A DNA stretch of 59,958 bases from assembly GCA_016758965.1 (NCBI GenBank), contig JAEPRB010000239.1, forward strand, positions 1-59,958. Direction: 5' to 3'. The translations under genes were made by a program, and so were the position numbers. This document shows positions 48,633-59,958 of the stretch, piece after piece (position 1 is the stretch's first letter; each line of letters opens with the position of its first letter). The DNA comes from Circinella minor. Its lineage: Eukaryota; Mucoromycota; Mucoromycetes; Mucorales; Lichtheimiaceae. The notes under the pieces were generated by a model. It made no database searches. It had not been told where the DNA came from and worked only from the letters and a program-made list of their open reading frames with translations.

Positions 48633-51091
48633 ATGTATTCTCAATTACGACTTCAATTATTTAAACGTCATGTTTCAACTACTTATTCATTAAACCCATT
48701 TTCTCGGTCATTATCTACTTTTGATGTAAAAAAAAAGAAAAAAAAAGATTTTTATACTTTTGATTCCTTAACCCATTCGAAAAAACCAAAATTATATTTA
48801 AACTTTTTCTTCTTTTTTTTTCAAATTCCAGGGTCGAAATAAACTTTCTAATATGTTTACGACATTAACAAAAGAACAAACAGCTGAAGATAATGTCACA
48901 ACAAGTCATGGATTACTACTTAAAGGTGGTTTTGTACGACAGGTATATATATATATATATATATAAAAGGGCGGGTGGAAAGGTGTTATTATTTATTTCT
49001 CATGTGTATGCAAAGAAAAGAACTGAGCTAATCAATGCAAAGGAATATATAGTCTTCTTCTGGTATTTATTCCATGTTACCACTTGGACTTCGTACATTA
49101 GAAAAAATTGAAAATATTATTGATGAAGAATTGAAATCTATTGGTAAAATTATATATAAATTATATATGTTTTTTTTTTCTTTTTATTTTGGTATAAATT
49201 ATATTAATGATTTGATTTATAGGTAGTCAAAAATTAGCATTACCTGTATTATTATCTGCTGAAAATTGGAAAAAATCAGGTCGATGGAATGCTTCAAAAG
49301 GCGAGGTAAAACACCCCGTTCCTTCCTTCCTCTCTTTTCAAAAAAAAAACAGTATAATATATTCAATTATTATAATTTTTTTTTTTTTTTTTTAGTTCTT
49401 TCGATTAAAAGATCGTCGAGATACGGATATGTTATTATCACCTACGCATGAAGAAGAAATTACACAACTTGTTGCAGCTGAACTTAAATCATCTAAACAA
49501 TTACCTATTCGTCTTTATCAAATTGGTAGAAAATATCGTGATGAATTTAGACCAAGAGCAGGTCTTTTACGTGGTCGTGAATTTGTTATGAAAGATTTAT
49601 ATACATTTGATGCATCTGTTGAAGATGCTTATATTTCTTATGATCTTGTTGCTAAAGCATATCAAAATATCTTTCAACGTATTGGAGTTCCATTCGTTGT
49701 GGTAAATATATATATACATATATATATATATATAACGAAAGAAAAAGAAACTATCTGATAATAACTAAACACTTTATTTATTTATTAGGCCGAAGCCGAT
49801 AGTGGTAACATGGGTGGTTCTAAATCGCATGAATATCATCTTATTTCACCTGGTAAAAAAGAAATATATTTTTTTTTCTAATGAATCAAATAAAAAAAAC
49901 AAACGTTTTACTAAACACTCTATTTAATGTTTCTATCTAGCTGGAGAAGATACATTATTAACATGTTCTAGTTGTGGTTATACTGCAAATGAAGAACTTG
50001 CGATTGGAAAACTACCAGAAAATAATGATCATAAAGCCAATAATGTAATCATTGATATAAATGATACCACTACAACAAACAATCAAGCATCGACTACCCA
50101 ACTTGAATTTACAGCATTTAATAAAGAAGGTGAATCTTTACATAATGGAAAAGCAATTATAGTCACTCTTCCTGGACGATCTATCAATCATATAAAAATT
50201 GAAAAAGAATTACGACGTTATCTTGAAGAACAAAATATTATGTCCAATGATGGTATACTCGATTTAAAATCAACTGTAGATATCAATCAAGAACAACAAG
50301 AACAAGTGTTATCAAATCATGTATTTATTGATGATTCTGTAAAAAGTTATTCACTTTCTTCATCATCAGGAGGACAATTGATTATGCATGGACCAGACCA
50401 TTTCCGTACAGCAAGTGCAGGTGACACGTGTGCATCATGTAGTAGTAGTAGTAGTATTAGTAGTAACAACAACAACAATAACAACAATAACAACAGTAAT
50501 GAGAATAAAAATAAAAAAGAGAACGCACTGACCACTGTAAAAGCGATTGAAGTAGGACATACATTTTATCTTGGTACCAAATATTCCAAAACATTAGGAT
50601 GTGAATTTTTACCTAATGATCGACAAAAAAATAAACAAAAACAAGCTGCCGAAATGGGATGTTATGGTATTGGTATTTCACGTATGGTAGCTACTGCCGC
50701 TGAAGTATGTCATGATGATCGTGGTATTGTTTGGCCTGATACGATTGCACCTTATCGAATTTGTATTGTTCCTACAAGTAATAATAACAAAGAACTAAAT
50801 CGATTGGCGGAAACTATTTATGATACATTAGAAGATGTTACATTATTCAAGGTCAAGAATCGTGGATTATTTACAAATGATATAGTAATTGATGATCGTA
50901 AACAAATGTTTGGTTCTAAAATGGCTGATGCTGAATTAATTGGTTATCCATTTATTATTGTATTGGGTAAAAATGCGCTTGAAGAAGGCATCGTAGAAGT
51001 AAATCAACGTATTCAAAATGAACCTAATATTAAAAACAAAGTTCCTATTGATCAATTAGGACAATGGTTATTTGAACGTCAAATTATTTAA
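48633..51091 (+). CDS. Prolyl-tRNA synthetase, bacterial/mitochondrial type
   Basis: Class II aminoacyl-tRNA synthetase charging mitochondrial tRNA-Pro. Seven exons: 48,633-48,725, 48,832-48,942, 49,053-49,143, 49,223-49,305, 49,396-49,701, 49,789-49,852 and 49,941-51,091 (1,899 nt, 632 aa). The start MYSQLRLQLFKRHVSTTYSL is basic and hydroxylated, like a matrix-targeting presequence. Motif 1 region: GIYSMLPLGLRTLEKIE. Motif 2: KYRDEFRPRAGLLRGREFVMKDLYTF, including the TPTHEEE-type SPTHEEE. A Cys pair (TCSSCGY) precedes an insertion domain. Motif 3: GCYGIGISRMVATAAE. The anticodon domain contains VIDDRKQMFGSKMADAELIG. The insertion domain includes a Ser/Asn run (50,440-50,500) expected to be flexible. 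Homologous to yeast AIM10 and human PARS2 class. Confidence 0.97.
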
Positions 51092-51686
51092 AAATAAAAT
51101 AAAATAATCATCTTTTTTTTTTGTACATGATCATTTTTTTTTTTTTACTTCGTCTATTTAAAAATTAATATACTTCTTTAATCTATTACTATTTTATTTT
51201 GTTACCAATAGTATTAAAACTATTATACATTAAAAAAAAAATAATTAAACAAGTATAAAATATAAAGTAACTATTTTAAAGTAGTAAAAGAAAAAAAAAA
51301 GAGTAAGTTAAAAAAAAAAAAAAGGTAAATAAATAAGTGAATTGAATTTTTTTTTTCTTCTCCCGTTAATTCCTCATCAATTGTCTTTCTTTCCTCTTTT
51401 CTTTTTCTTTTTTTTTTTTTTTTTGTTGTTGTTCTTCTTCTTCTTCTTCGTCTTTCTGTTTTCTACTTTGACTTCTTTTTTTTACTTCTTTTCAATAACT
51501 AAAACTATTTAAGAAAAAACAACCTTATTATTTTTTTTATTATTTACTGAGTAAAAAAAAAAAAAAAAACAGCACGTACCTTTTTTTTTTCTTCTTCTTA
51601 CGTTTTTAACTCTCATATAAATATATATATACACACACTCCTTTTCTACTTCTTTCTTCTTTTATATATACTATCGAAACAACTTG
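51092..51686. other. Spacer: ProRS 3' flank and Mei2-like promoter
   Basis: No gene is seen. Pyrimidine-rich (51,355-51,480) with CTT repeats, then poly-A (51,554-51,571) and a pyrimidine-rich leader right before the ATG at 51,687, typical of a fungal promoter. Confidence 0.6.
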
Positions 51687-53246
51687 ATGCAACCACTTAA
51701 TCCCAACGTTGCATTTTCAAAAGATCATCCACGTTTTGGTGTACCATCTTCTTTGAATCGTCTTTCTTCATCATCATTGACACCACCACCTTTATTACAA
51801 CAATCTAATTCTATGGTATTTAATCCTGCCATCACTCGACCACGCGAATATGGTCTTTCACCATTTTCTTCTCGTCATCAACAAACAGAATTAGATCAAA
51901 AGATAGTAGTAGGTAATAAAAATAATCAACAACACTATCAACGTCGTTGTGCTTTAGGTAATTTGACAAATACATCTTCATCCACGGGTACTTTGGGTTT
52001 ATCTTCATCTACTTCTTCTTATTATTATCAAAAACAAGAAGCAACAACAACAACAACAACCACGAGAGAACAAAAAAGTGATTATCCACGTCAATATCAA
52101 CACTATCATTCTTTTCAAAAAGATTCTAATACTACTACTACTTCTACTTGTTCATCTACTGCATTGACTTCTGGACCTCTTTTATTATCATCCAAGTTTG
52201 ATCCATTTTCTCCTTCTTCTTTAATGAATCAACAACAAACAACATCATTTACTCGTTATGATAATCATCATTTATCGTCTACTAGAAGTATTGCAGCAGC
52301 TATTAGTGCTGCTGGTAATAGTAGTAGTAGTAGTGGTGGTGGTGGTGGTAGTCCTATTATTGTTCCTGGTACTACTTCAGGTCCTTCTACTTCTTTAACA
52401 TTATCTTCAAATAATCTTTCATCTTCTTTGGAACCAACAATGATTGTTCCTAGTACTGTTTATTCTTCATCTGCTATACCTACTACTACTACTACTACTA
52501 ATGTACCTTCATGTCTTACGTATGGTGGCGTTAATACATCATCATTAACAGTTAACTCAGGTAACAACAAATCAAAAAAAAAAAATAGATTCCCTCAGCC
52601 CTTCTTTTTTTTTTTTTTTGGGAGTTCTTTACATAGAACTTTAATATACTAAATATAATCCTATAATGGTGGAATATAATAATAATAATAATAATAGATA
52701 CACCCGTTTCAAGACATCTATGTATTACCAATATTCAAAGTGATAATGATGTTCGAACAGTAATGCGTACTATTCAAGTAAGCCATCTTTTATTTAGATA
52801 AAAATAAAAAAAAAAAGATGCAAGAGTCCCGAAATAATCTATCCCCACGACTCTTCTTCTCCCCCCCTTACTTCCAAACAAAAACATGTGCTTTTTTTTT
52901 CTTCACTTCCGAAATTATTATTACCCGACTAAAAAAAAAAAACATCACACACATTATAGGTTACAGGCAGTGTCAAGTCTACTTTTGGAGACTTTTTACA
53001 TTCACAAAATATGTTAACAGTATCATTTTATGATTTACGTATTGCAATGGATGTATTACAAACACTTAAATCATCTTTTTTATCGTTTGAATCTTATGAA
53101 GGGATTAGAGTAAACTATATATCAGATAGTATGTTAACTCAAATCTATGGTATACCATTACAAGATAGTCGATCGGATAGTACAGTAATTATTTCTCTTT
53201 CAGGTGCTTATGATGATTTAATGGCATTTAATTATAAGGTAAACTA

Positions 53247-53295
<49 letters not shown>

Positions 53296-55237
53296 GAATA
53301 CAAAAATATATATAAACTAAAAACAAATGTATAGGAATTCTTTGATAAATGGGGTGATCCTCGAAGTACAATAGAAATGCATTTTTCGGGTAATCGACGT
53401 ACAATAGAAGTGGAATTTTATGATCAACGTGCTGCTTCTAATATTGCATCTGACTTGCCAAAGTATTCTTCTCAGGTAAAAAAAAAAAATTAGAATGTGA
53501 TCTATTGGACCCTGGAAACCTTTTTCTTTCGTGAAATGAGTGATGACATTATTTCTCATCACATAGTCAAAAGATAAAAACCCTGTTTTTTCTCACCAAT
53601 GTTTTTTTTTTTCTTCAATGGATTATGTTATTTATTTATTTTTTCTCAGGGTATTACATTTCAAGTAAGTGGTAGTAATTGGCGTGATACTACAATGTTT
53701 ACCCCAACATCATCATCAAATTATATGGGATTTCCCATGTCGTTATCTCCTTCACCTACTACATCAACTTATTTTACTGGTTCAAATATGAATACTTCTT
53801 CAATAAGTGGTAATATAAAACAAGAACAACAACAATTATATATGAATCAACCTTCTTTACAACAACAACAACAACAGTCATTGTTATTAGAATTTGGAGA
53901 TTCAATAATAAAAGATCAAGATCATCGTTCAAATACATTTTTACATCATTTAAATCAAACTACTGACAATCAACAAGGAAGTGATAGTGATGATACAGAT
54001 TCACTTCATCATCGTTATCATTCAAATGATGTTGTTATTACACCACCTACTTCTACTTCAGGTGGTACATTTAGTTTATTTGCTAATACACCACCTTTCT
54101 GTTCTCGAGATCTTTTATCTACTTCTTCTGGTTCTCCTGAACAACATTCTTCATCTACTGAATCAACGCTTCATCAACAATTACAACAGTATAATCGTAA
54201 TAGTCATAGTACTATTCATCCTATGAAATCACGTTCTTTTACACCTTCATCAACATCAAGACGTTCTGGATCTTCAACACGATATGAATTAACATCATCT
54301 TATTCTTATCAAGATAATACATTTGATATTCATCGTGTTCGTAATGGTAAAAGTGTAAACAACTATTTTTTTTTCTTTTTTACTCGAAAAAATGAATTTA
54401 ATATGTATATATATTCATAGGAACTGATATACGAACCACATTTATGATTCGAAATATCCCCAACAAATACACACAGGTAATGTACATATATATATATACT
54501 ATGTATATATGTACTATCCATATATGGCATAGTATAAAATAATCTTTAAACTGTTGTTTCCGAAAGAATGGGATTTACCATCCCCTTGGGTTTTTTATAA
54601 AAAGGAGTATAATTACTTACTTTAAATATTTTTTATTTATAGGAAATGCTTAAAGAATGTATTGATGCCACTCATTCGGGTACATATGATTTTCTTTACT
54701 TACGTATCGACTTTCAAAATAAATGTAATGTAGGCTATGCATTTATTAACTTTGTGGATGTAAAGTAAAGTATTATTATTTTTTTTTTTTTTTGTGTACG
54801 TACTTTCTCTATCATGTTTATATATTTTAATCTTTTTTATGATTTTTTTTTTTTTGAATGATAATAGTTCAGTTATTACATTTGCACGTGAAAGAGTTGG
54901 AAAACGTTGGAATCGTTTTAATTCTGAAAAACGTTGTTCTATTTCTTATGCAAATATTCAAGGTAAACAAGCTCTTATTGAAAAATTTCAAAATTCTACT
55001 GTGATGGATGAAGAAGAATCCTATCGACCTAAAATTTATTATTCTTCTGGTCCTCAAAAGGGTGAAGAAGAAGTAAGTTTATTTTATTTTTTTTAAGGGG
55101 GGGGGATGGGGGGTTTAATTTTTTTTAAAAAAAATAACCATGAATTTTACAATGTTTTATATAAGCCCTTTCCATCACCAACAATACCAGTTGAATTGAG
55201 ACGACGACGACGTCAAGAAAATCGCTTACAAGATTAA
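51687..55237 (+). CDS. Mei2-like RNA-binding protein
   Basis: RNA-binding regulator of the Mei2 family, known in fission yeast for switching cells into meiosis. Nine exons: 51,687-52,560, 52,698-52,777, 52,960-53,238, 53,335-53,475, 53,650-54,346, 54,421-54,476, 54,643-54,764, 54,868-55,072 and 55,166-55,237 (2,526 nt, 841 aa; phases close). A Ser/Thr/Gln-rich N-terminus (1-290) leads into two RRM-like units (about 292-455; [50 protein letters not shown]). A second disordered Ser/Gln stretch follows. The diagnostic C-terminal Mei2 RRM (about 695-800) reads [43 protein letters not shown] and [23 protein letters not shown]. The start is the first in-frame ATG. In Mei2 the C-terminal RRM binds a meiotic RNA; that role here is inferred. 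Confidence 0.95.
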
Positions 55238-56167
55238 GTCTTCAATTATGGGGACAAAAATAACACAAAGTGAAATCCTTTTATTCTTTTTTATATATCC
55301 TGCTCTTTTTCCATTTTTTTTTTTACTTTGAATATATTAAAAAAAAAAATACAACAACCCCCTTTTTCTTTTCTTTTTTATAACAAATTGTACATTTTAC
55401 CTATAAAAAAAAAACACAAACACAAACACAAACACACAAAAGATGATGATGATGATGATTATTATAAGATAGACATTCTCCTCCCCCCCCCTTTCTTATT
55501 TCCCCAACTTATGTTTTATTATTATCATATGATATTATCAGTTTTTGCATATTTTAACCAGAATCCATTATATATATTGTACTTTATTTTGTTCCTCTCC
55601 CCTTTCCCCTCTCCTCAAGAAATAACACCTTCTTCTTGCTACCTATATCATCTCATATATAAAACGATAAATAAATAAATAAAATATTGGCTGTTGTATT
55701 TGCTTTATATTTATTATTATTTATTTCTAATAATGTGAGAGTTTTTATGAATGACCTATTGTTTTACCATCGTTTGTGGGTCTATATTATAAAACCAGTA
55801 AAAAAAAATCGACACATCTATCATATGAAACGAACGGGAATAACTGGGTAGTAACAGAGAAATTTATTTATATTATGCAGAATCCTCAACATATTGCCAC
55901 TCCCCCTTATTTTAAAGTCAGTGATAAATAATAAAATTGCTTTTCTTTCTTTTATTTTCCACTCTTTTTTTTTTTTTTCTTTATAAAACTATCATGTTCA
56001 ATAAAAGAAAAAAACACCATTTTATTTACAAGTCCTTTTCTGTTATATACCCACCACTGTGGACTTTTCAGCTTGGAACATGGTGTGAAGTGGTCCAAAA
56101 TTTAAAATGGGGGCAATATAAGAATTTTGCGCGTTTTACGCGATCGTTTTATTATTATAATAGTAAA
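55238..56167. other. Spacer downstream of the Mei2-like gene
   Basis: No gene is seen. AT-rich, with a (GAT)n run near 55,443-55,457, C-tracts near 55,485 and T-tracts. The right end contains the upstream region of the broken gene at 56,168. Confidence 0.5.
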
Positions 56168-58316
56168 ATGTCAAGAAACCCCTTTCATTATAAACAATGG
56201 GTGAATCAACAAAGCACAAGAGCAACACAGCCTGCGGTGTTAGCATACGACTACTTTGATTTTGCCCGGCAGCTTGATTCTAGTGAAGCCATCACAAACG
56301 TGACTTTTGACCGTGCTCTAAGCTATGCCGGGAAAAAAGCTGACAAGTACCACCAAATATATACATCTAAAGCAAGAAAGAAAATGAGTGTAAGCTCTTC
56401 TAAATATAAAAAAAGAAACATTTGATGTTGAAATTGCAAAGGAGAAATACGTAGGGCAGCTAGTACAGTCATTAACATTATTATTACCTTTATTCCCATA
56501 TCGATACTTTATTATTTCTTGTAATTACGTACAGCAATCTGCCAATCCAGATTCACAATTTGGTTCGGATTATAAACGTTATTGGAAAGGCGTAAGCAAC
56601 AGAAGGGTGGCCAAACGAAAATTAGAAGTACGTAGCTGAGAAAATGACGGATATAACTGCTAGTACCATGGAATCAATTGCCGAAGACATGGTAGACCTT
56701 GCCCGAAAACGACACCATTCCCTTGCTGGTTCAATATCATTACCATCATCAGCTACCGATCCTCCAGTTATCCCGTCTACCACGACGCATACACCTACCG
56801 ACCTCCGTACTGCAATTATTCCATGGATGAAAGTTGTAGATCAATTTGACACGAGGTAGGCACTGAACAAACTCAAAATTAAAAGCATAAAAGTATAAAT
56901 AACCTAATATAAATTAGCCTTAAAAACTTGAATAGAGTCGATTTTACGGAAACGGGAGTTTATGATCTTTTCAAGAAAAGTTTAGATGCTGACTTTTATA
57001 AAAAAAAAAAAAAAGTTGAACAAACCAGTCGAACGAGATTGGGTACCTGATGCGTATTGTGCCGCATTATTGAAAAACATGGCAGAAGCCGATCCTGATC
57101 AAGAAGACTTTGTTGTTTCCTCAAAGCTAAACCCAGGGCCAATCTCAACTAACAACAACAACAGCAATAGCAAAAAAAAAAATAACAAAACCGTTATCGT
57201 GACCATCTTCGTCTCGGTGTAGATCATCGTCACCGTTAGCGTACGCGTCGACGAGTCGACCATCGACTCAAAGAAAGAGAAAGGTTTATAATAAACTTTG
57301 CCTATGCTCTTTCCCCCCCCTCCCATCGGTCACCAACAACAACTTGGGTTGCAAAGATTGGGTATAACAGAAAACGAAGGTGAACTGATAGTTACGGCTT
57401 GAACTTCTTTGTGCCAGCCGTTCCCTATTACGTTTCCTGGAGTCACAAATGTTCCATCTTTGGTAGTATAATTCCATCAAACATATTTTGAACTGCAAGA
57501 AGAAGATCGTCTTAATCTTCCTCTACAGATGGAACCCAATGAGCCGCCATTTAATAAATGTGCCAAGTCTTCCCAACGGGTTCCATACAAATTTTTTTTT
57601 AGCGATTCATTTGCAGGAATCTGCTAGGAAGAAATGAATTCCTAAATCGATTGGCAAATCGAATATTTGGGATGTCCTTTGGGTATGTTTTTAGAACACC
57701 CACCATTGAACCGTGTGGGGTATTGAAATAGTTACTGGAAACTGGTAAGAGATATTAGATTACATATAGAGCTTTGATCAGTACGTAAAAAAAAAGAGTA
57801 TAACAATGATTGTGTTAATCAATCATATAGGCTAGATTTATTAACTTCTCCGATCATTGGTCATCATGGTGAGCATACGAGTGCCATTTTTATGGAGTCA
57901 TTCCAATTATCAATGCACTTTTCTTACAATATAACGAAAAAACCGACATTGAATGGTAAAGTATTTTTTAGCTCTTTGAATACATGTATATATATATATA
58001 TATAATCTGGCTGTCAAATTAAAACTAACTTTGGGCATATATATGATAGCATTGAAATTGAAGCCGACGCAACAAAAAGACACAAGTGGGATGGGTTAAT
58101 GACTACTAGTAAAAAACCAAAAGCAACTATTATGATGATCGAATTTGCAGGCGGCTTTGCATATGAAAAAAAAAAAAAGAAAACCAAGCACATCACCGAC
58201 ACTCAGAAAATCTACCGTAATGCATTAAGAGTGGCTCATTCCAACAACCCCAGCGCTTGTGTCCCTCATCCTCGCATCTTTATCGTTCTTACCATTAATA
58301 ACAAAATTTATTTTTG
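56168..58316 (+). pseudogene. Broken multi-exon relative of the unknown family
   Basis: Starts at the ATG at 56,168 (MSRNPFHYKQWVNQQ) with exon 56,168-56,389, GTAAGC intron, then 56,535 on (SQFGSDYKRYWKGVSNRRVA). A one-base shift near 56,627 separates it from the continuation EKMTDITASTMESIAEDMVD. An intron ends near 56,917; then RVDFTETGVYDLFKKSLDAD, a poly-A run (about 57,000-57,014) where the frame slips, and KPVERDWVPDAYCAALLKNM. Coding is eroded at 57,225-57,700. After 57,831, another slip near 57,882 links GEHT to ECHFYGVIPIINALFLQYN. The final part (58,050-58,316) has KWDGLMTT and MMIEFAGG with DTQKIYRNALRVA. Three frame slips argue for a pseudogene, though homopolymer sequencing errors could explain one. 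The VIP...DGL...IE-x-x-G order matches the ORF at 21,824. Confidence 0.6.
57222..57535 (+). repeat. Left arm of an inverted duplication
   Basis: Reverse complement similarity to 58,558-58,838. Shared words include CACCAACAACAACTTGGGTTG, AAAGATTGGGTATA and TTCCATCTTTGG in the same order. Both arms once encoded the same peptide (VRVDES-x-IDxKKE, LAKIGY, FEL-EE). The arms have diverged by substitutions and small indels. Confidence 0.8.
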
Positions 58317-58557
58317 AATCATGAACTCAAGTCGACAACAAGGTTTACATTCGTAAAAGGTCTATTGAAATCGTTCTTCCCACTTCCTTTTCAGAATTTC
58401 TCGAAGCTGTCTCAATCCTTCCGTCCGTTTTTTCATGGCGAAATGCTGTCATGGATTATATTTCAAAATTACCAAAAGATAATCAAGCAAAAAAAAAACG
58501 CCTACAACACAATATCTTCTTTTTTTTTCATTTCTTGTCCCAATTTCGACCAGTGTG

Positions 58558-58838
58558 TTCGATCTCCAAAAGAAGGTCAAGACAATCTCCTTCTTCAAGT
58601 TCAAAATATGTTTTTTTTTTCAGGAACTGTCTCACCAAAGATGGAACATGAGGCAGCCCCAAGACATCTGACGGGCAAGTATTCGTTCATCTTTATTTTC
58701 TGCTATACCCAATCTTTGCAAGAATGTAGCAACCCAAGTTGTTGTTGGTGACGGATAGGCCAAGTTTATCATAAACCTTATTCTCTTTCTTCAAGTCAAT
58801 GATCGATTCGTCGACGCGCACGCTAACGGCGAGGATGA
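58558..58838 (-). repeat. Right arm of an inverted duplication
   Basis: Inverted counterpart of 57,222-57,535; on the minus strand it carries the remnant VRVDESIIDLKKEN...TNNNLG and LAKIGYSRK, then FELEEGDCLDLLLEIE. It looks like the internal fragment of a second, oppositely oriented family copy, so two relatives lie tail to tail. Confidence 0.8.
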
Positions 58839-59958
58839 CCAACTATACGACAACGATTTTGTTGTCTCTATAGCACATTATATAAATATGTATAAATAAC
58901 AGTGTTGAGGTGCCAACAGGCGGAAACAGGAGGCATATAGGCCTTTTTCCATACGGAATAGGCGTTAAAAAAGCGAACCATTTCGTTCAATTAAAATGTT
59001 TATAAAATTAGGAGTTAAGAAATTATATTAAAAAAAAAGAAAGCATTAAAAAAAAAGGTCTTCTATTGTCTACGTATTTGTATTTTGTATGTTCTACTGG
59101 ATTGGTTTCGTTGGCATCTTTATATAGCCCAGGTTGATGTTTTCATATAAATCCCAGACTCCTTTTTTAGCTCACGATACCAGTCGACAAACAATTAATC
59201 TAATTCTTCTTCATTGATAGTCGATCTTAAGCTTTCACTTTCTTCGTTCAAAATACTATCAATGTAACCATATCACTTATTAAATCTTCGTTCTATCCTC
59301 ATCAACAAAAGTCATAACTTGTTTCTCTTGTCCTTGGCATTCTTTTTGTTAAATGTACTTTGCAATACGCAGTAATTATAATAAATTATTATTTGCTTAC
59401 GCAGCATATAAAAGTTTTGCAGGGTAGCAAGAAAAATGTCAGAATACTGTATGTGGTGTGGATTAAGTATTCCTACCGCAATTAAACTGTGATTGTATCA
59501 ATGTATACAGCGGCTCGTATATAGGGCATACATTTTGTAATTTATTGCTATTTAAAATAGCTACTCTCCTTAAAATTCGTTCAACTGATAAATTAATCAA
59601 CTAATGAGATTGCACTTAAAAAGCAAGTTTTGCTTCGAATGGTTTTGTCTTAAGATATTGTTTTAAAGGATATCCGTAGGAAGAGACAGTCTTGAAGCAA
59701 AAGTATTTTATGCATCGCTGTGAAACAAATTTTGCTGAGTTGGTGGGATATTATAAAAAACGCCGCAGCGTACCAAAATTGTTTTTCTTTTCTTTTCTCT
59801 CTTCTTCTTCGACACCTCCCTCCAGGCTTTAGGTGGCCAAAGGAATTTGACGGAACTCAGGACTTCATCTATGCCACTTGAGATGTTGTTGCTGTTTTAT
59901 TTTTTTTCTTGTTTGTGCATGCTAAACTGGCTATTGTCCTTGGAAGCGATGTACCCCA
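58839..59958. other. Right-end spacer with transposon debris
   Basis: No gene is supported. A CAGTGTTGAGGTGCC sequence at 58,900 resembles the possible hAT-like ends near 12 kb, but its partner was not found. A minus-strand stretch around 59,180-59,330 reads partly like coding (SILNEESESLRSTINEEELD) and may be decayed transposon or gene. The last 130 bases before the edge have no interpretable frame. Confidence 0.4.

Noticed and set aside
58899..58940. CAGTGTTGAGGTGCC as a hAT terminus
   Set aside because: No partner end or 8-bp target duplication found in the window; kept only as a note.

Overview
The window looks like nuclear DNA from a fungus, most probably an early-diverging one of the Mucoromycota (Mucorales-like). 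Reasons: AT-rich sequence, many short GTAAGT...AG introns, long poly-A/T tracts in introns and spacers, a GDP-L-fucose synthase gene, and several relics of a hypothetical-protein family that I associate from memory with Mucorales. I cannot name the genus from sequence alone.

Layout. Three blocks of intact, intron-containing housekeeping genes alternate with repeat-rich blocks. Block 1 (1-10,065): a left-truncated trehalose-6-phosphate synthase/phosphatase-family gene (-), GDP-L-fucose synthase (-, 8 exons), an FHA-domain protein (-, 3 exons), the ESCRT-III protein Vps60/CHMP5 (-, 5 exons) and an intronless NmrA-like NAD(P)-binding protein (+). Repeat block A (10,165-25,133): a truncated pogo-type element end, tandem repeats, a decayed Helitron with a C-terminal EEP endonuclease interrupted by a decayed DDE_Tnp_4/HARBI1-like transposase, two TIR miniature elements, and a 544-codon intact non-transposase ORF inside a pogo-type element. 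Block 2 (28,215-38,423): a secreted GH12 endoglucanase (+), a three-repeat Myb/SANT factor (-, 5 exons) and phosphatidylinositol 4-kinase Pik1 (-, 9 exons). Repeat block B (39,660-43,566): a decayed LINE-like retroelement (CCHC Gag plus EEP start, -) whose 5' side carries a five-copy array of ~377-bp monomers. Block 3 (44,638-55,237): an 8-exon lineage-type protein of unknown function, a foldback element, mitochondrial-type prolyl-tRNA synthetase (+, 7 exons) and a Mei2-like RNA-binding protein (+, 9 exons). The right end (56,168-58,840) holds a broken multi-exon relative of the unknown family and a large inverted duplication.

The conserved genes do not form a pathway; each is transcribed as its own unit, as is normal in fungi. 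The most interesting theme is a family of unknown proteins with at least three copies here (21.8-23.5 kb, 44.6-46.7 kb, 56.2-58.3 kb). All have an acidic/hydrophobic core, D-x-L...hydrophobic-E-x-x-x-G/A, reminiscent of nuclease-like folds. One copy is carried by a TIR element that has a second, truncated inverted copy 13 kb away. All exon models were built by hand from splice signals and protein-family resemblance; no search or alignment program was run.
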